Shown here in pieces: positions 7,373 through 15,305 of a stretch of DNA of 64,000 bases. Position 1 is the stretch's first letter, and the number at the start of each line of letters is the position of its first letter. The position numbers were made by a program, and so were the translations under genes. This DNA comes from Streptomyces colonosanans (GTDB taxonomy: Bacteria > Actinomycetota > Actinomycetes > Streptomycetales > Streptomycetaceae): NCBI RefSeq assembly GCF_001866645.1, contig NZ_MLYP01000079.1, forward strand, positions 1-64,000. Reading direction: 5' to 3'. The notes under the pieces are model-generated. The model was not told the origin of the DNA and made no database searches. It saw only the letters and a list, made by a program, of their open reading frames with translations.

Positions 7373-7647
7373 GGCCTGTTCTGAGTTCCCCGTCGTCCGC
7401 GCGGAGCGCGGGCGCAGCGGCGTTCGGTGCGTGCGATCGGCGTTCGGTGCGTGCGATCGGCGTTCGGTGCGTGCGATCGGCGTGCGGTGCGTGCGATCGG
7501 CGTGCGGTGTCGCAGGTCATGTGGCGGAGCCACCTGTCCTGCGGCGCCGTGCGGCATGCGGGTCCCCCCTGCTCGAGCGAAGCCGAGAGCTTGGGGGAGT
7601 GCGTGCCGAACGCCGCTGCGCAGACGGGGAACTCAGAACAGGCCCTA
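7370..7647 (+). mobile_element. 278-bp element with perfect 25-bp terminal inverted repeats
   Basis: Both ends carry the same 25-bp sequence in opposite orientation, beginning TAGGGCCTGTTCTGAGTT, from 7370-7394 and 7623-7647. No transposase is encoded, so it behaves as a MITE or a terminal deletion derivative. TA at both borders would suit a TA-targeting (IS630-like) parent. Inside lie a 20-bp tandem repeat and a GGTCCCCCC...TTGGGGGAG hairpin. It is wedged between two converging genes and overlaps the aldolase stop codon. Confidence 0.75.
7418..7510 (+). repeat. 20-bp tandem repeat, about 4.6 copies
   Basis: The unit CGGCGTTCGGTGCGTGCGAT repeats at 7418, 7438, 7458 and 7478, the last with a T-to-G change, followed by a partial fifth copy. 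The near identity points to recent slippage expansion. Similar words (GGCGTTCGGTGCGTTC) occur in the CTAG repeat at 88-103. Confidence 0.85.
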
Positions 7648-7664
7648 AGGCCCCGGCGGAGTCC

Positions 7665-8933
7665 TCAGCGCAGGTGGGAGGTGTCGTTGAGGAGGCGGAG
7701 GCTGGCGTTGCCGTCGGCGTAGTACGCCACCGCGGTCAGCGAGGCCGCGGACAGTTCCATGCGGAACAGGGACTCGGGGGGCGCGCCGAGGGCGAGGCGC
7801 ACCAGGGTCTTGATGGGCGTGACGTGCGAGACGAGCAGAGCCGTGCGGCCCGCGCGGGAGGCGAGGAGCTGGTCCTGCGTGGCGGCGACCCGGCGGGCGA
7901 CGGCCGCGAAGCTCTCGCCGCCGCCGGTGGGTTCGGCCTCCGGGTCGGCGAGCCAGGCGTCCATGTCGTCCCGGTACCGCTCGCGGACCTCGGCGAACGT
8001 GAGGCCCTCCCAGGCGCCGAAGTCGGTCTCGCGCAGCCCGTCCTCCACACTGACGTCGAGCCCGAGGCGGGCGGCGACGATCCCGGCGGTCTCGCGGCAG
8101 CGGGCGAGCGGCGAGGAGACGACGGCCTGGACGGTCCCCCGCGCGGCCAGCACCCCGGCGACGAGTCCGGCCTGGCGCCGGCCGGCCTCGGAGAGGGCCG
8201 GGTCGGTGCCGCCGCTGCCGGAGAACCGTTTGAGCGGGGTGAGGGGGGTCTCGCCGTGACGCAGCAGCACGAACGTGGTCGGGGTGCCGAGGTCGGGCGG
8301 GGCGGAGGCGATCTGACAAGTGGCCCTCACATCGGCATCGGCCTTCTCCGCCGCTGCCCCGCGGGCCGAGGACGGGGCGGCCGGGACTGCGGTTGCGGCC
8401 GCCAGAGCCGCCCGCGCCCGCGCCGCACCGGCGGCCGCGTCGCCGGGCGGGCCCGCCGGTTCGGGTGCCATGGCGGCACGCGTGTCCAGTTCCGCGGTCG
8501 AGCGGGAGGGCTCCCACCGCTCCCCGCGGCTGCCCGCGTCCATCGCCTCGTTGGCCAGACGGTCCGCGTGCTTGTTCTTCTCGCGCGGGATCCACTCGTA
8601 GGTGACCTGCGCGGCGGGGAAGACGGCGGCGGCCTGCATCGCCAGCGGCTTCATGGCCGGGTGCTTGATCTTCCAGCGGCCGGACATCTGCTCCACGACC
8701 AGCTTGGAGTCCATGCGCACGCGCACCCGCGCGGTCGGGTCCAGCTCGTACGCCGCGCGCAGCCCGGCCAGCAGTCCCCGGTACTCGGCGACGTTGTTCG
8801 TGGCGGTCCCGATGAACTCGGCCCGCTCCGCCAGCGTCTGGCCCGTCGCCGCGTCGCACACCACGGAGCCGTAGCCGGCGGGCCCCGGGTTGCCCCGGGA
8901 ACCGCCGTCGGCCTCGACGATGAACTCCCGCAC
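7665..8933 (-). CDS. Bifunctional RNase H / histidine phosphatase
   Basis: This 422-aa fusion has an RNase HI domain (residues 1-135) with acidic residues D9, E50, D75 and D124 (EADGGSRGNPG, NNVAEYRGL, MDSKLVVEQMSG, KHADRLAN). An Ala-rich linker of about 80 residues follows, then a phosphoglycerate-mutase-like domain with the RHG motif at 225-227. The same fusion is known in mycobacteria (Rv2228c), where RNase H joins a CobC-type alpha-ribazole phosphatase. It should remove RNA from RNA/DNA hybrids and dephosphorylate a B12 precursor. It follows the zinc-ribbon gene by 12 bases. Confidence 0.9.
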   Translation of the reverse strand: MREFIVEADGGSRGNPGPAGYGSVVCDAATGQTLAERAEFIGTATNNVAEYRGLLAGLRAAYELDPTARVRVRMDSKLVVEQMSGRWKIKHPAMKPLAMQAAAVFPAAQVTYEWIPREKNKHADRLANEAMDAGSRGERWEPSRSTAELDTRAAMAPEPAGPPGDAAAGAARARAALAAATAVPAAPSSARGAAAEKADADVRATCQIASAPPDLGTPTTFVLLRHGETPLTPLKRFSGSGGTDPALSEAGRRQAGLVAGVLAARGTVQAVVSSPLARCRETAGIVAARLGLDVSVEDGLRETDFGAWEGLTFAEVRERYRDDMDAWLADPEAEPTGGGESFAAVARRVAATQDQLLASRAGRTALLVSHVTPIKTLVRLALGAPPESLFRMELSAASLTAVAYYADGNASLRLLNDTSHLR

Positions 8934-8945
8934 GCCGTACGCCTC

Positions 8946-9689
8946 TTACAGGCCGGACTCGGAGGTGCGCACCAGGATGCGACGGCAGTTCTCGCAGCGG
9001 ACGACCGTGTCCGGCGCGGCCGTGCGGATCTCGTTCAGCTCGGTGATCGCCAGCTCCTGGCGGCAGCCCTGGCAGGTGCGCTGGTACAGCTTGGCCGCGC
9101 CGATGCCGCCCTGCTGCTCGCGCAGCTTGTCGTACAGCTTCAGCAGGTCCGCGGGCACCGAGCCGGCGATGACCTCGCGCTCCTTGGTCACCGACGCCAC
9201 CTCGCCGTCGATCTCCTCGAAGGCCGCGTCCCGGCGCCCCGTGGCGTCGTCGATCCTCGACTGCACCGAGGCGACCCGCTCGGTCAGCTCGCCGACGCGC
9301 TCCTGCGCGGACTCGCGGCGCTCCATCACCTCCAGGACCACGTCCTCCAGGTCGCCCTGCCGCTTGGCGAGCGAGACGATCTCGTGCTGGAGGTTCTCCA
9401 GGTCCTTGGGGGAGGTGATGGCGCCGGAGTCGAGGCGCTGCTGGTCGCGGGCGGCGCGCTGGCGCACCTGGTCCACGTCCTGCTCCGCCTTGGTCTGCTC
9501 GCGGGCGCAGTCGCTCTCCTCGGTCTGCGCGGCCACCAGCAGGTCGCGCAGCTGCGTGAGGTCCTTGCTCAGCGACTCGATCTCGGCGTGCTCGGGCAGG
9601 GACCTCCGCCGGTGCGCGAGCTGCTGCAGGCGTACGTCGAGGGCCTGGACGTCGAGGAGGCGGATCTGGTCTGCGGGCGCGGCGTTCAG
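8946..9689 (-). CDS. Coiled-coil C4 zinc-ribbon protein
   Basis: This 247-aa protein is a long alpha-helical coiled coil (residues 10-200) followed by a C-terminal zinc ribbon, CQGC...CENC. It belongs to the family of M. tuberculosis Rv2229c and Helicobacter HP0958. The only start consistent with the N-terminus (NAAPADQIRLLDVQALD) is CTG 9689, overlapping the NIF3 stop as CTGA with AGGAG seven bases upstream. No ATG, GTG or TTG occurs nearby in frame. Function is probably nucleic-acid binding or RNA turnover. It forms an operon with its two neighbours. Confidence 0.85.
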   Translation of the reverse strand: MNAAPADQIRLLDVQALDVRLQQLAHRRRSLPEHAEIESLSKDLTQLRDLLVAAQTEESDCAREQTKAEQDVDQVRQRAARDQQRLDSGAITSPKDLENLQHEIVSLAKRQGDLEDVVLEVMERRESAQERVGELTERVASVQSRIDDATGRRDAAFEEIDGEVASVTKEREVIAGSVPADLLKLYDKLREQQGGIGAAKLYQRTCQGCRQELAITELNEIRTAAPDTVVRCENCRRILVRTSESGL

Positions 9690-10549
9690 TTGGGGGCTCC
9701 TGTGGAGTGAGTGGCGGCGGACGCCGCGTGGGCGGTCCAGGGGTCGGTGACCGTTTTCGAGACGTGGACGCGAAGGCCCCATCCGTGGCGGTCGGAGATC
9801 TCGTCGAGCTGAGCGGCTGCCAGCTCGCACCAGGGCCATTCGGTGGCCCAGTGCGCCGCGTCGAGCAGCGCGAGAGGACTGTGGGCGCGATCCGCCATGA
9901 ACTCTGACGCCGGGTGGTGGCGCAGGTCCGCGGTGAGGAAGGCGTCGACGCCGGCTGCGCGGACGTCGTCGAAGAGGCTGTCGCCGGAGCCGCCGCTGAC
10001 GGCGACCGTACGGACGACGGCGTCGGGGTCGCCGGCGACGCGGATGCCCTGCGCGGTGGCGGGCAGCCGTTCGGCGGCACGGGCGGCCAGCTCGCGGACG
10101 GTCAGCGGGTGGTCCAGCTCGCAGATGCGGCCGAGGCCCCGGCGGCCCTCCGGGTCGGTCGTGTCCGGTACGAGGGGGCGCAGGATCCGCAGGTCGAGCG
10201 CGCCGGCGAGAGCGTCGCTGACGCCGGGATCGGCCCGGTCGGCGTTGGTGTGGGCGACGTGCAGCGCGATGTCGTTCTTGATGAGGGTGTGCACGGCGCG
10301 GCCCTTGAAGGTGGAGGCCGCCACCGTCGTGGTGCCGCGCAGAAAGAGCGGGTGGTGGGTGACCAGCAGGTCCGCACCCAGCTTCACCGCCTCGTCGACG
10401 ATCTCCTGGACGGGATCGACGGCGAAGAGGACCCGGGAGACCTCCTGGTCGGGGTCGCCGACGACCGTGCCGACCGCGTCCCAGGACTCGGCCCGCTCGG
10501 CAGGCCACAGGGTTTCCAGCGCGGCGATGACTTCAGACAGACGGGGCAC
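9686..10549 (-). CDS. NIF3 / YbgI-family dinuclear metal protein
   Basis: This 287-aa protein carries the NIF3 family metal ligands, for example LLVTHHPLFLRG near residue 70, HTNAD near 105 and the late EFMADRAHSPLALLDAAH. Databases often call it 'GTP cyclohydrolase 1 type 2', but its in vivo role is unsettled. The start is taken as GTG 10549 (VPRLSEVIAALE), where homology begins. The open frame upstream is not conserved in character. First gene of the NIF3, zinc-ribbon, RNase H operon. Confidence 0.85.
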   Translation of the reverse strand: MPRLSEVIAALETLWPAERAESWDAVGTVVGDPDQEVSRVLFAVDPVQEIVDEAVKLGADLLVTHHPLFLRGTTTVAASTFKGRAVHTLIKNDIALHVAHTNADRADPGVSDALAGALDLRILRPLVPDTTDPEGRRGLGRICELDHPLTVRELAARAAERLPATAQGIRVAGDPDAVVRTVAVSGGSGDSLFDDVRAAGVDAFLTADLRHHPASEFMADRAHSPLALLDAAHWATEWPWCELAAAQLDEISDRHGWGLRVHVSKTVTDPWTAHAASAATHSTGAPN

Positions 10550-10781
10550 GGGGAAAAGGCTACCTGGCCCGGGTCTGTGCCCCACCGGGTCACGGGGGCG
10601 ACCGGCCTTTCGGACGGCATGGGGTCGCGCATGGAGGGGCCGTGCACTCCCCTCGCGCAGCACATCCGCCCCTTTTCCTCAGGCGAACGGCGAGACGAAC
10701 ACCCTTATGTGTGAAGCGGTCCCCGGGGATCCCACACCTGTGCGTACGAAAACTAGTTTCGTGGCCGGAGGTGACCGAACG

Positions 10782-12128
10782 ATGACGATCTGTGCCTTTA
10801 CGGCCGCGGCCGAGAACGGGAACGCGTGGGCGGCCCGGCCCGGTTGTGTGATCACCGCGGAAGGCTCCTACGCGGCGCGGCTCGCCCGGCACGGCGAGTC
10901 CTGGTACCCGGAGCGCTGGACCCTGGGCGGACCGGAACCGTACGCCGTACCGCTGCCCGGCCATCAGCCGGAGGAGCCCGGCACCGAGGTGCAGCCGATG
11001 ACCGACGGGCGGGTGCTGGTCCACCGTGCCATGGGCGGGCGGCACACGTTCTCGCTGCTCTATCCGACGGGCCCGGGGACCGGGGAGCTGGCGCTGGGTG
11101 CGGTGGAGTGCCCGGGCGCGGGGAGCCGGCTGCGACTGCTTCCGCCCTCGCCGACGGGGAACCGCGCCTACGCGCTCGCGGTGGACGGTGACACGACGAC
11201 GGTGTGGCTGGTGGCGGGCGGGGCGCACGGGCCCGAGCGCCTGGCCCGGGTGCCGGCCCGCTGCGGCGGCGGGGTGTGGCTGGACCGTGCGGGCCGGATG
11301 CTGGCCCTGGACCGCGTGCCGGAGGGGGGTCCCACGAAGACGGTGGTGGTGGATCTGGCGCGGGGCGGGGAGGTGTCGCCGCTGCTGGAGATCACGGAGG
11401 AGAGCGACGACCGGGTACTGCTCGCGGACTGGGACAGCGGGCTGCTGCTGATCCGCTCGGACGCGCCGTCACCGGGTCACGCCCGGCTGGGGTGGGGGGT
11501 GTTGGGGAGCACGCTGCCGGTGCGCTTTCCGGAGTGCCTGCGCCTGGGCTCCGCCTCCGTGACGCCGTTCGCGATCCAGCCGGGGCAGATGCTGACGCCG
11601 GAGAGCTGTGCGGTGGCACTGCGGATCGACGGGGCGGCGGGCAGTTGGGTCGGGGTGTGGCGCCCGGCACACCGCACGGTCCAGCATCTCGCGCCGCCCG
11701 CGGGCTGGTTGGCGGGGGCGGGGCTGTGGACGCCGGAGGGGGTGCTGCGGCTTCCGTATGCGACGGAGGCGGTGCGGTGCGGGGTGGCGCGGCTGGCGGT
11801 GCCCGGGGGAACAGTCCCGCCCGTCAAGGAGCCCTCCGCGCGGCCGGGTCCGGACTCCGGGGAGCGGGGGGCGGCACGGCCGGTGCCGTTGCAGCAGGCG
11901 CCGCTGTGGGAGCGTACGGCGAGCGGTGCCGCCAAGGTGCGCAGGCCGCTGGCGGAACCGGCGCGCAGAACGCCGGCGGCTGCGGTACGCAATCCTCCAA
12001 CGGAGGCGGCGCTCAGAACCCCGTCGGAACCGGTACACAAACCTCCGGCGGAAGCGGCGGGGACGCCTCCGGCCGAAGTGACGAAGACTTCTCCGGCTGG
12101 CAACGCGCCTGTCATGGCCGCCCGTTAG
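10782..12128 (+). CDS. Hypothetical protein with Pro/Ala-rich repeat tail, 448 aa
   Basis: GGAGGTG lies 8 bases before ATG 10782. The first 330 residues are rich in Trp, Gly and short beta-like segments (VWLVAGGAHGPERLARVP, SWVGVWRPAHRTVQHLAPP), suggesting a WD-like or propeller fold; I do not recognise a named family. The C-terminal 90 residues form a degenerate repeat of about 10-13 residues (RTPAAAVRNPPTEAALRTPS). There is no signal peptide or membrane helix. A 10-bp palindrome AAACTAGTTT sits at 10750-10759 in the leader. Confidence 0.65.
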   Translation: MTICAFTAAAENGNAWAARPGCVITAEGSYAARLARHGESWYPERWTLGGPEPYAVPLPGHQPEEPGTEVQPMTDGRVLVHRAMGGRHTFSLLYPTGPGTGELALGAVECPGAGSRLRLLPPSPTGNRAYALAVDGDTTTVWLVAGGAHGPERLARVPARCGGGVWLDRAGRMLALDRVPEGGPTKTVVVDLARGGEVSPLLEITEESDDRVLLADWDSGLLLIRSDAPSPGHARLGWGVLGSTLPVRFPECLRLGSASVTPFAIQPGQMLTPESCAVALRIDGAAGSWVGVWRPAHRTVQHLAPPAGWLAGAGLWTPEGVLRLPYATEAVRCGVARLAVPGGTVPPVKEPSARPGPDSGERGAARPVPLQQAPLWERTASGAAKVRRPLAEPARRTPAAAVRNPPTEAALRTPSEPVHKPPAEAAGTPPAEVTKTSPAGNAPVMAAR

Positions 12129-12176
12129 AATCGCCCGGCTGTACGAAGGATCATATTGACGGGGTGAGCACTTCCG

Positions 12177-12344
12177 ATGAGCGACAACTGCACCACACTG
12201 CCTGCGCCCGCCGAGGCTGAGGAGGCCGCCGGTCACGGCCGGCACCGCGGAGAGATCTCCGCCCAGGAAGCCGAGTCGAGCCCGAGCGGCCGGCACCGCA
12301 AGCCGTCCGAGGAGGCCGAGCAGTCCGGCATCACGGCGGCCTGA
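12177..12344 (+). CDS. Small hypothetical protein, 55 aa
   Basis: ATG 12177 follows GGGGTGAG by about 9 bases and encodes a hydrophilic, Glu/His/Arg-rich peptide. It contains two similar modules, GHGRHRGEISAQEAE and SGRHRKPSEEAEQSG. The internal duplication of G(R)HR-x-EE-AE and normal third-position G/C bias support a real gene. I know of no function. It lies between the Pro/Ala-tailed protein and a strong terminator. Confidence 0.5.
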   Translation: MSDNCTTLPAPAEAEEAAGHGRHRGEISAQEAESSPSGRHRKPSEEAEQSGITAA

Positions 12345-12426
12345 CAGTGGACCAACGGCAGCGGAGCGATGAACTGACTGCCTATCAGTTCTGCTGAGCT
12401 TCCTGCCGGTTGCCGCATCACACACG

Positions 12427-12462
12427 GCCCCGCCCGTCGTCGAGCAGACGACGGGCGGGGCC
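12427..12462. terminator. Strong bidirectional hairpin terminator
   Basis: GGCCCCGCCCGTCGTC pairs perfectly with GACGACGGGCGGGGCC around a short GAGCA loop. It separates the rightward small ORF from the leftward MaoC gene and can serve both. Confidence 0.8.
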
Positions 12463-12545
12463 GTTCTGTGCGGGGTCCTCCCCTGGACCCTCGCGCTGCG
12501 GCGGTCGGACGCGCGTAGGCGGATTCCCTCGAAGGGCCGGCGGGC

Positions 12546-13439
12546 TCAGGAGTGTTCGACGATCGTGTCGAGGAGGACGGGAGCGTCGCCCCTCCCCCAC
12601 TCTCGGCTTCGCTCGAGCGGGGGGACCCCCATGATCGCACTCACGGCCACCCGGACCGAACTGTCCCGCCGCCACATACGGATGCGCAGAGTCTCGCCCG
12701 GGAAGACGACCCCGGCGAACCGTGTGGAGTAGGCGCGGACCCGGGTCACATCCCCCTCGAGCAGCGTGTCGACGATGGCCTTGAGCGTCATCCCGTAGGT
12801 GCACAGGCCGTGCAGGATGGGCCGCTCGAACCCGGCGAGCTTCGCGAACTCGGGGTCGGCGTGCAGCGGGTTCCAGTCGCCGCACAGGCGGTAGAGAAGG
12901 GCCTGGTCCTCACGGATCGGCCGCTCGACCACCCGGTCCGGCTCGCCGGTGGGCGGCTCGAGGGCCGCCGTGGGGCCGCGGTCGCCGCCCCAGCCGCCTT
13001 CGCCGCGCACGAAGATCTGCGCGTCGCTGCTCCACAACGGGCCGTCGGCGTCACCGACGTCGGTGCGCACGACGAGGACGGCAGCCTTGCCCTTGTCGTA
13101 CACCGCGGTGACACGGGAGACAGTCCGTGCCCTGCCCGCGGCCGGGATCGGGCGGTGGACCTCCAGCGTCTGACCGCCGTGCAGGACGCGGGCGAGGTCG
13201 ACGTCGACGCCGGGCATGGACAGACCACTGATCACGCCCGGGGAGCCGCCGCCCGCCACGGTGGCGAAGCTCGGCAGGACATGCAGCCGGGACTCCAGGG
13301 TGTAGCGCAGTTCGCCGGGGTCGGTGGCGGGGATGCCGGCGCCGATACCGAGGTGGTAGAGCTGAACGTCCTTGGGGGTCCAGGCGATCTCGCCGGTCCG
13401 CGGCTCGGCCGCGAGCGCCGTGGCTGCGTCGATGGGCAT
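12546..13439 (-). CDS. MaoC-family 2-enoyl-CoA hydratase
   Basis: This 297-aa double-hotdog hydratase carries the hydratase-2 signature YRLCGDWNPLHADPEFA with catalytic D188 and H193. It should add water to a trans-2-enoyl-CoA in fatty-acid or sterol side-chain beta-oxidation; the size and layout match mycobacterial Rv3538/Rv3389c proteins. Its promoter region carries an exact KstR-type box. A common Streptomyces 40-bp repeat (12592-12632) lies in frame near the C-terminus and encodes GVPPLERSREWGRG (residues 271-284). Confidence 0.85.
   Translation of the reverse strand: MPIDAATALAAEPRTGEIAWTPKDVQLYHLGIGAGIPATDPGELRYTLESRLHVLPSFATVAGGGSPGVISGLSMPGVDVDLARVLHGGQTLEVHRPIPAAGRARTVSRVTAVYDKGKAAVLVVRTDVGDADGPLWSSDAQIFVRGEGGWGGDRGPTAALEPPTGEPDRVVERPIREDQALLYRLCGDWNPLHADPEFAKLAGFERPILHGLCTYGMTLKAIVDTLLEGDVTRVRAYSTRFAGVVFPGETLRIRMWRRDSSVRVAVSAIMGVPPLERSREWGRGDAPVLLDTIVEHS
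12592..12632. repeat. Common 'GGGGTCCCCC' hairpin repeat inside a gene
   Basis: CTCCCCCACTCTCGGCTTCG then CTCGAGCGGGGGGACCCCCA is the palindromic module also found at 7560-7600, within 26281-26384 and 26441-26475, and at 29715-29760. Here it interrupts, but stays in frame with, the last 30 codons of the MaoC hydratase. Confidence 0.8.
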
Positions 13440-13502
13440 GGGGCTCCTGGGAGGTCGTCACGGGCCGGTCGGGTGCCGGGGCAGACGTGGCCCGCCGGCG
13501 CG

Positions 13503-13518
13503 CTGGAACGCGTTCCAG
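13503..13518. promoter_or_regulatory. KstR-type operator upstream of the MaoC gene
   Basis: CTGGAACGCGTTCCAG is a perfect 16-bp palindrome whose core fits the published KstR consensus TNNAACNNGTTNNA exactly. It lies 65 bases before the hydratase start. A KstR-like repressor is encoded at 30024-30668 and has its own box. Confidence 0.7.
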
Positions 13519-13662
13519 TCCGGGGCTCTGTATAGCCCAGCAACCCGTGCCCGTAAAGGTTCCTGACGAGATGTCAGATCGGTACGCCGTGACATTTGTC
13601 CTGCCGGAGTCCGTACAACCGCATCTATCGAGGAGTCGCTGTACCTCCGTAACGTCCTGGTC

Positions 13663-14574
13663 ATGACGAAAACGACCGGGACACCGCCCGCCGTGTCCTT
13701 CACGGGGGCGGTCAAGACCTACGGCACAGTTCGTGCCGTCGACGGCGTCGACCTGCGGATCGCACGCGGCGAGACCGTCGCGCTGCTGGGCCGCAACGGC
13801 GCCGGGAAGTCCACGACGATCTCCCTCCTGCTCGGCCTGATCGAGCCCGACGCGGGCACCGTGGAGCTGTTCGGCGCACCCCCGGAGCGGGCCGTGCGTG
13901 CGGGCCGGGTGGGCGCCATGCTCCAGGAGGCACGGGCGGTCCCCCGGGTCACCGTCAGCGAACTGGTCACCTTCGTGGCCGGCCGCTACCCCACCCCGCT
14001 GCCCGTCGCGCACGCCCTCGAACTGGCCGGGATTGCCGACCTGGCCGGGCGGCGTGTGGACCGGCTCTCCGGCGGGCAGACGCAACGCGTGCGGTTCGCG
14101 GTCGCACTCGCCGGGAACCCCTCGCTGATCGTCCTCGATGAGCCCACCGCCGCCCTCGACGTCGAGGCACGGCGCGCCTTCTGGGACTCCATGCGGGCCT
14201 ATGCCCGCCGCGGCCACACCGTCCTGTTCTCCACGCACTATCTGGAGGAGGCGGACGCGCACGCCGACCGGATCCTGGTCATCGACCGCGGCCGGATCGT
14301 CGCGGACGGCACCGGCGAGGAGCTCAGGCGGTCGGCGGGCGGCAACCTGGTCTCCTTCGACCTGGCCGGCCGCGGCACGGAGGGCCTGACCCTGCTGCCC
14401 GGCGTGCGCTCGCTGGAGGTGCGGGGCGACCGGGCGCTGCTGCGCACGGACGACTCCGACGCCACCGTGATCGCTCTGGCCGACCTGGGTGCGATACGCG
14501 GCCTCGAGGTCGCCCCGGCGTCGCTGGACGACGCGTTCCTTGCCCTGACCTCGCGCGCGATGGAGACGGTGTGA
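13663..14574 (+). CDS. ABC transporter ATP-binding protein (drug-exporter type)
   Basis: This 303-aa ATPase has Walker A GRNGAGKST (43-51), signature LSGGQTQR, Walker B LIVLDEPT and the H-loop (STHYLEEAD). A C-terminal region of about 80 residues is typical of DrrA-like exporter ATPases. It overlaps by 4 bases the permease gene and precedes a histidine kinase and response regulator, so the exporter is probably controlled by or feeds that two-component system. Confidence 0.9.
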   Translation: MTKTTGTPPAVSFTGAVKTYGTVRAVDGVDLRIARGETVALLGRNGAGKSTTISLLLGLIEPDAGTVELFGAPPERAVRAGRVGAMLQEARAVPRVTVSELVTFVAGRYPTPLPVAHALELAGIADLAGRRVDRLSGGQTQRVRFAVALAGNPSLIVLDEPTAALDVEARRAFWDSMRAYARRGHTVLFSTHYLEEADAHADRILVIDRGRIVADGTGEELRRSAGGNLVSFDLAGRGTEGLTLLPGVRSLEVRGDRALLRTDDSDATVIALADLGAIRGLEVAPASLDDAFLALTSRAMETV

Positions 14575-15290
14575 TGATCGACTACCTGCTGCTGGAAGTA
14601 CGCCGGACCCTGCGCGACGTCGGTTTCGTGATCGGCGGGATCGCGATGCCGGTGATGATGTACCTGTTGTTCACCAACATCGGTGAGATCGACGGTGGTT
14701 GGAAGACCGCGTCCATGGTGGGGATGGCCGCGTACGGCGCGGTCGGCTCCGCCCTCAACACCGGCGGCGGGGTCGCCGAGGACCGGGCGATCGGCTGGCT
14801 ACGACAGCTGAGGGTGACCCCGATGACCCCGCGCCAGGTCGTCACCGGCCGGGCGCTGACCGGTTCGGTGACGGTGCTGCCCGCGATCGTCGTGGTGCTC
14901 GCGGCGGGCGGCCTGGTCAACGGCGTACGGCTGGCGGCCTGGCAGTGGGCGGCGATCGCGCTGCTGCTGTGGCTCGGCTCGATCCCCTTCACCCTGCTCG
15001 GCCTGGGCAACGGCTACCGGCTGACCGCGCAGACCACCGGCGTGGCGAACATGGTGTGCAACCTGGGGCTGGCGGTCGTGGGCGGTCTGTGGTTCCCGGT
15101 CGCCCTCTTCCCCGGCTGGCTGCGCTCGGTGTCCGCGTTCACCCCGACGCACCGCTTCGCCCAGCTCGGCACGGCGGTCGCCGACGGCCACGCCCCGACG
15201 GCGGGGGCCATCCTCGTGCTGACGGCCTGGCTACTGGCGTTCGGCTCCTACGCCGTGATGTCGTACCGCCGGTACGCCGGGAACATCTGA
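14571..15290 (+). CDS. ABC-2 type permease
   Basis: This 239-aa membrane protein has six hydrophobic segments in the ABC-2 arrangement and contains the exporter motif around DRAIGWLRQLRVTPMTPRQ. It starts at GTG 14571, overlapping the ATPase stop; ATG 14574 is the alternative. Together with the ATPase it would form a small-molecule exporter; the substrate is unknown. Confidence 0.9.
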   Translation: MMIDYLLLEVRRTLRDVGFVIGGIAMPVMMYLLFTNIGEIDGGWKTASMVGMAAYGAVGSALNTGGGVAEDRAIGWLRQLRVTPMTPRQVVTGRALTGSVTVLPAIVVVLAAGGLVNGVRLAAWQWAAIALLLWLGSIPFTLLGLGNGYRLTAQTTGVANMVCNLGLAVVGGLWFPVALFPGWLRSVSAFTPTHRFAQLGTAVADGHAPTAGAILVLTAWLLAFGSYAVMSYRRYAGNI

Positions 15291-15305
15291 TCGGGGGGCG
15301 AGGAC

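Noticed and set aside
7418-7510. CRISPR array
   Set aside because: The 20-bp units are directly adjacent with no spacers and no cas genes exist in the window.
7645-10080. An 811-codon minus-strand frame over the RNase H and zinc-ribbon genes
   Set aside because: It is an Arg/Pro/Gly/Ala-rich shadow of two well-supported genes in another frame.
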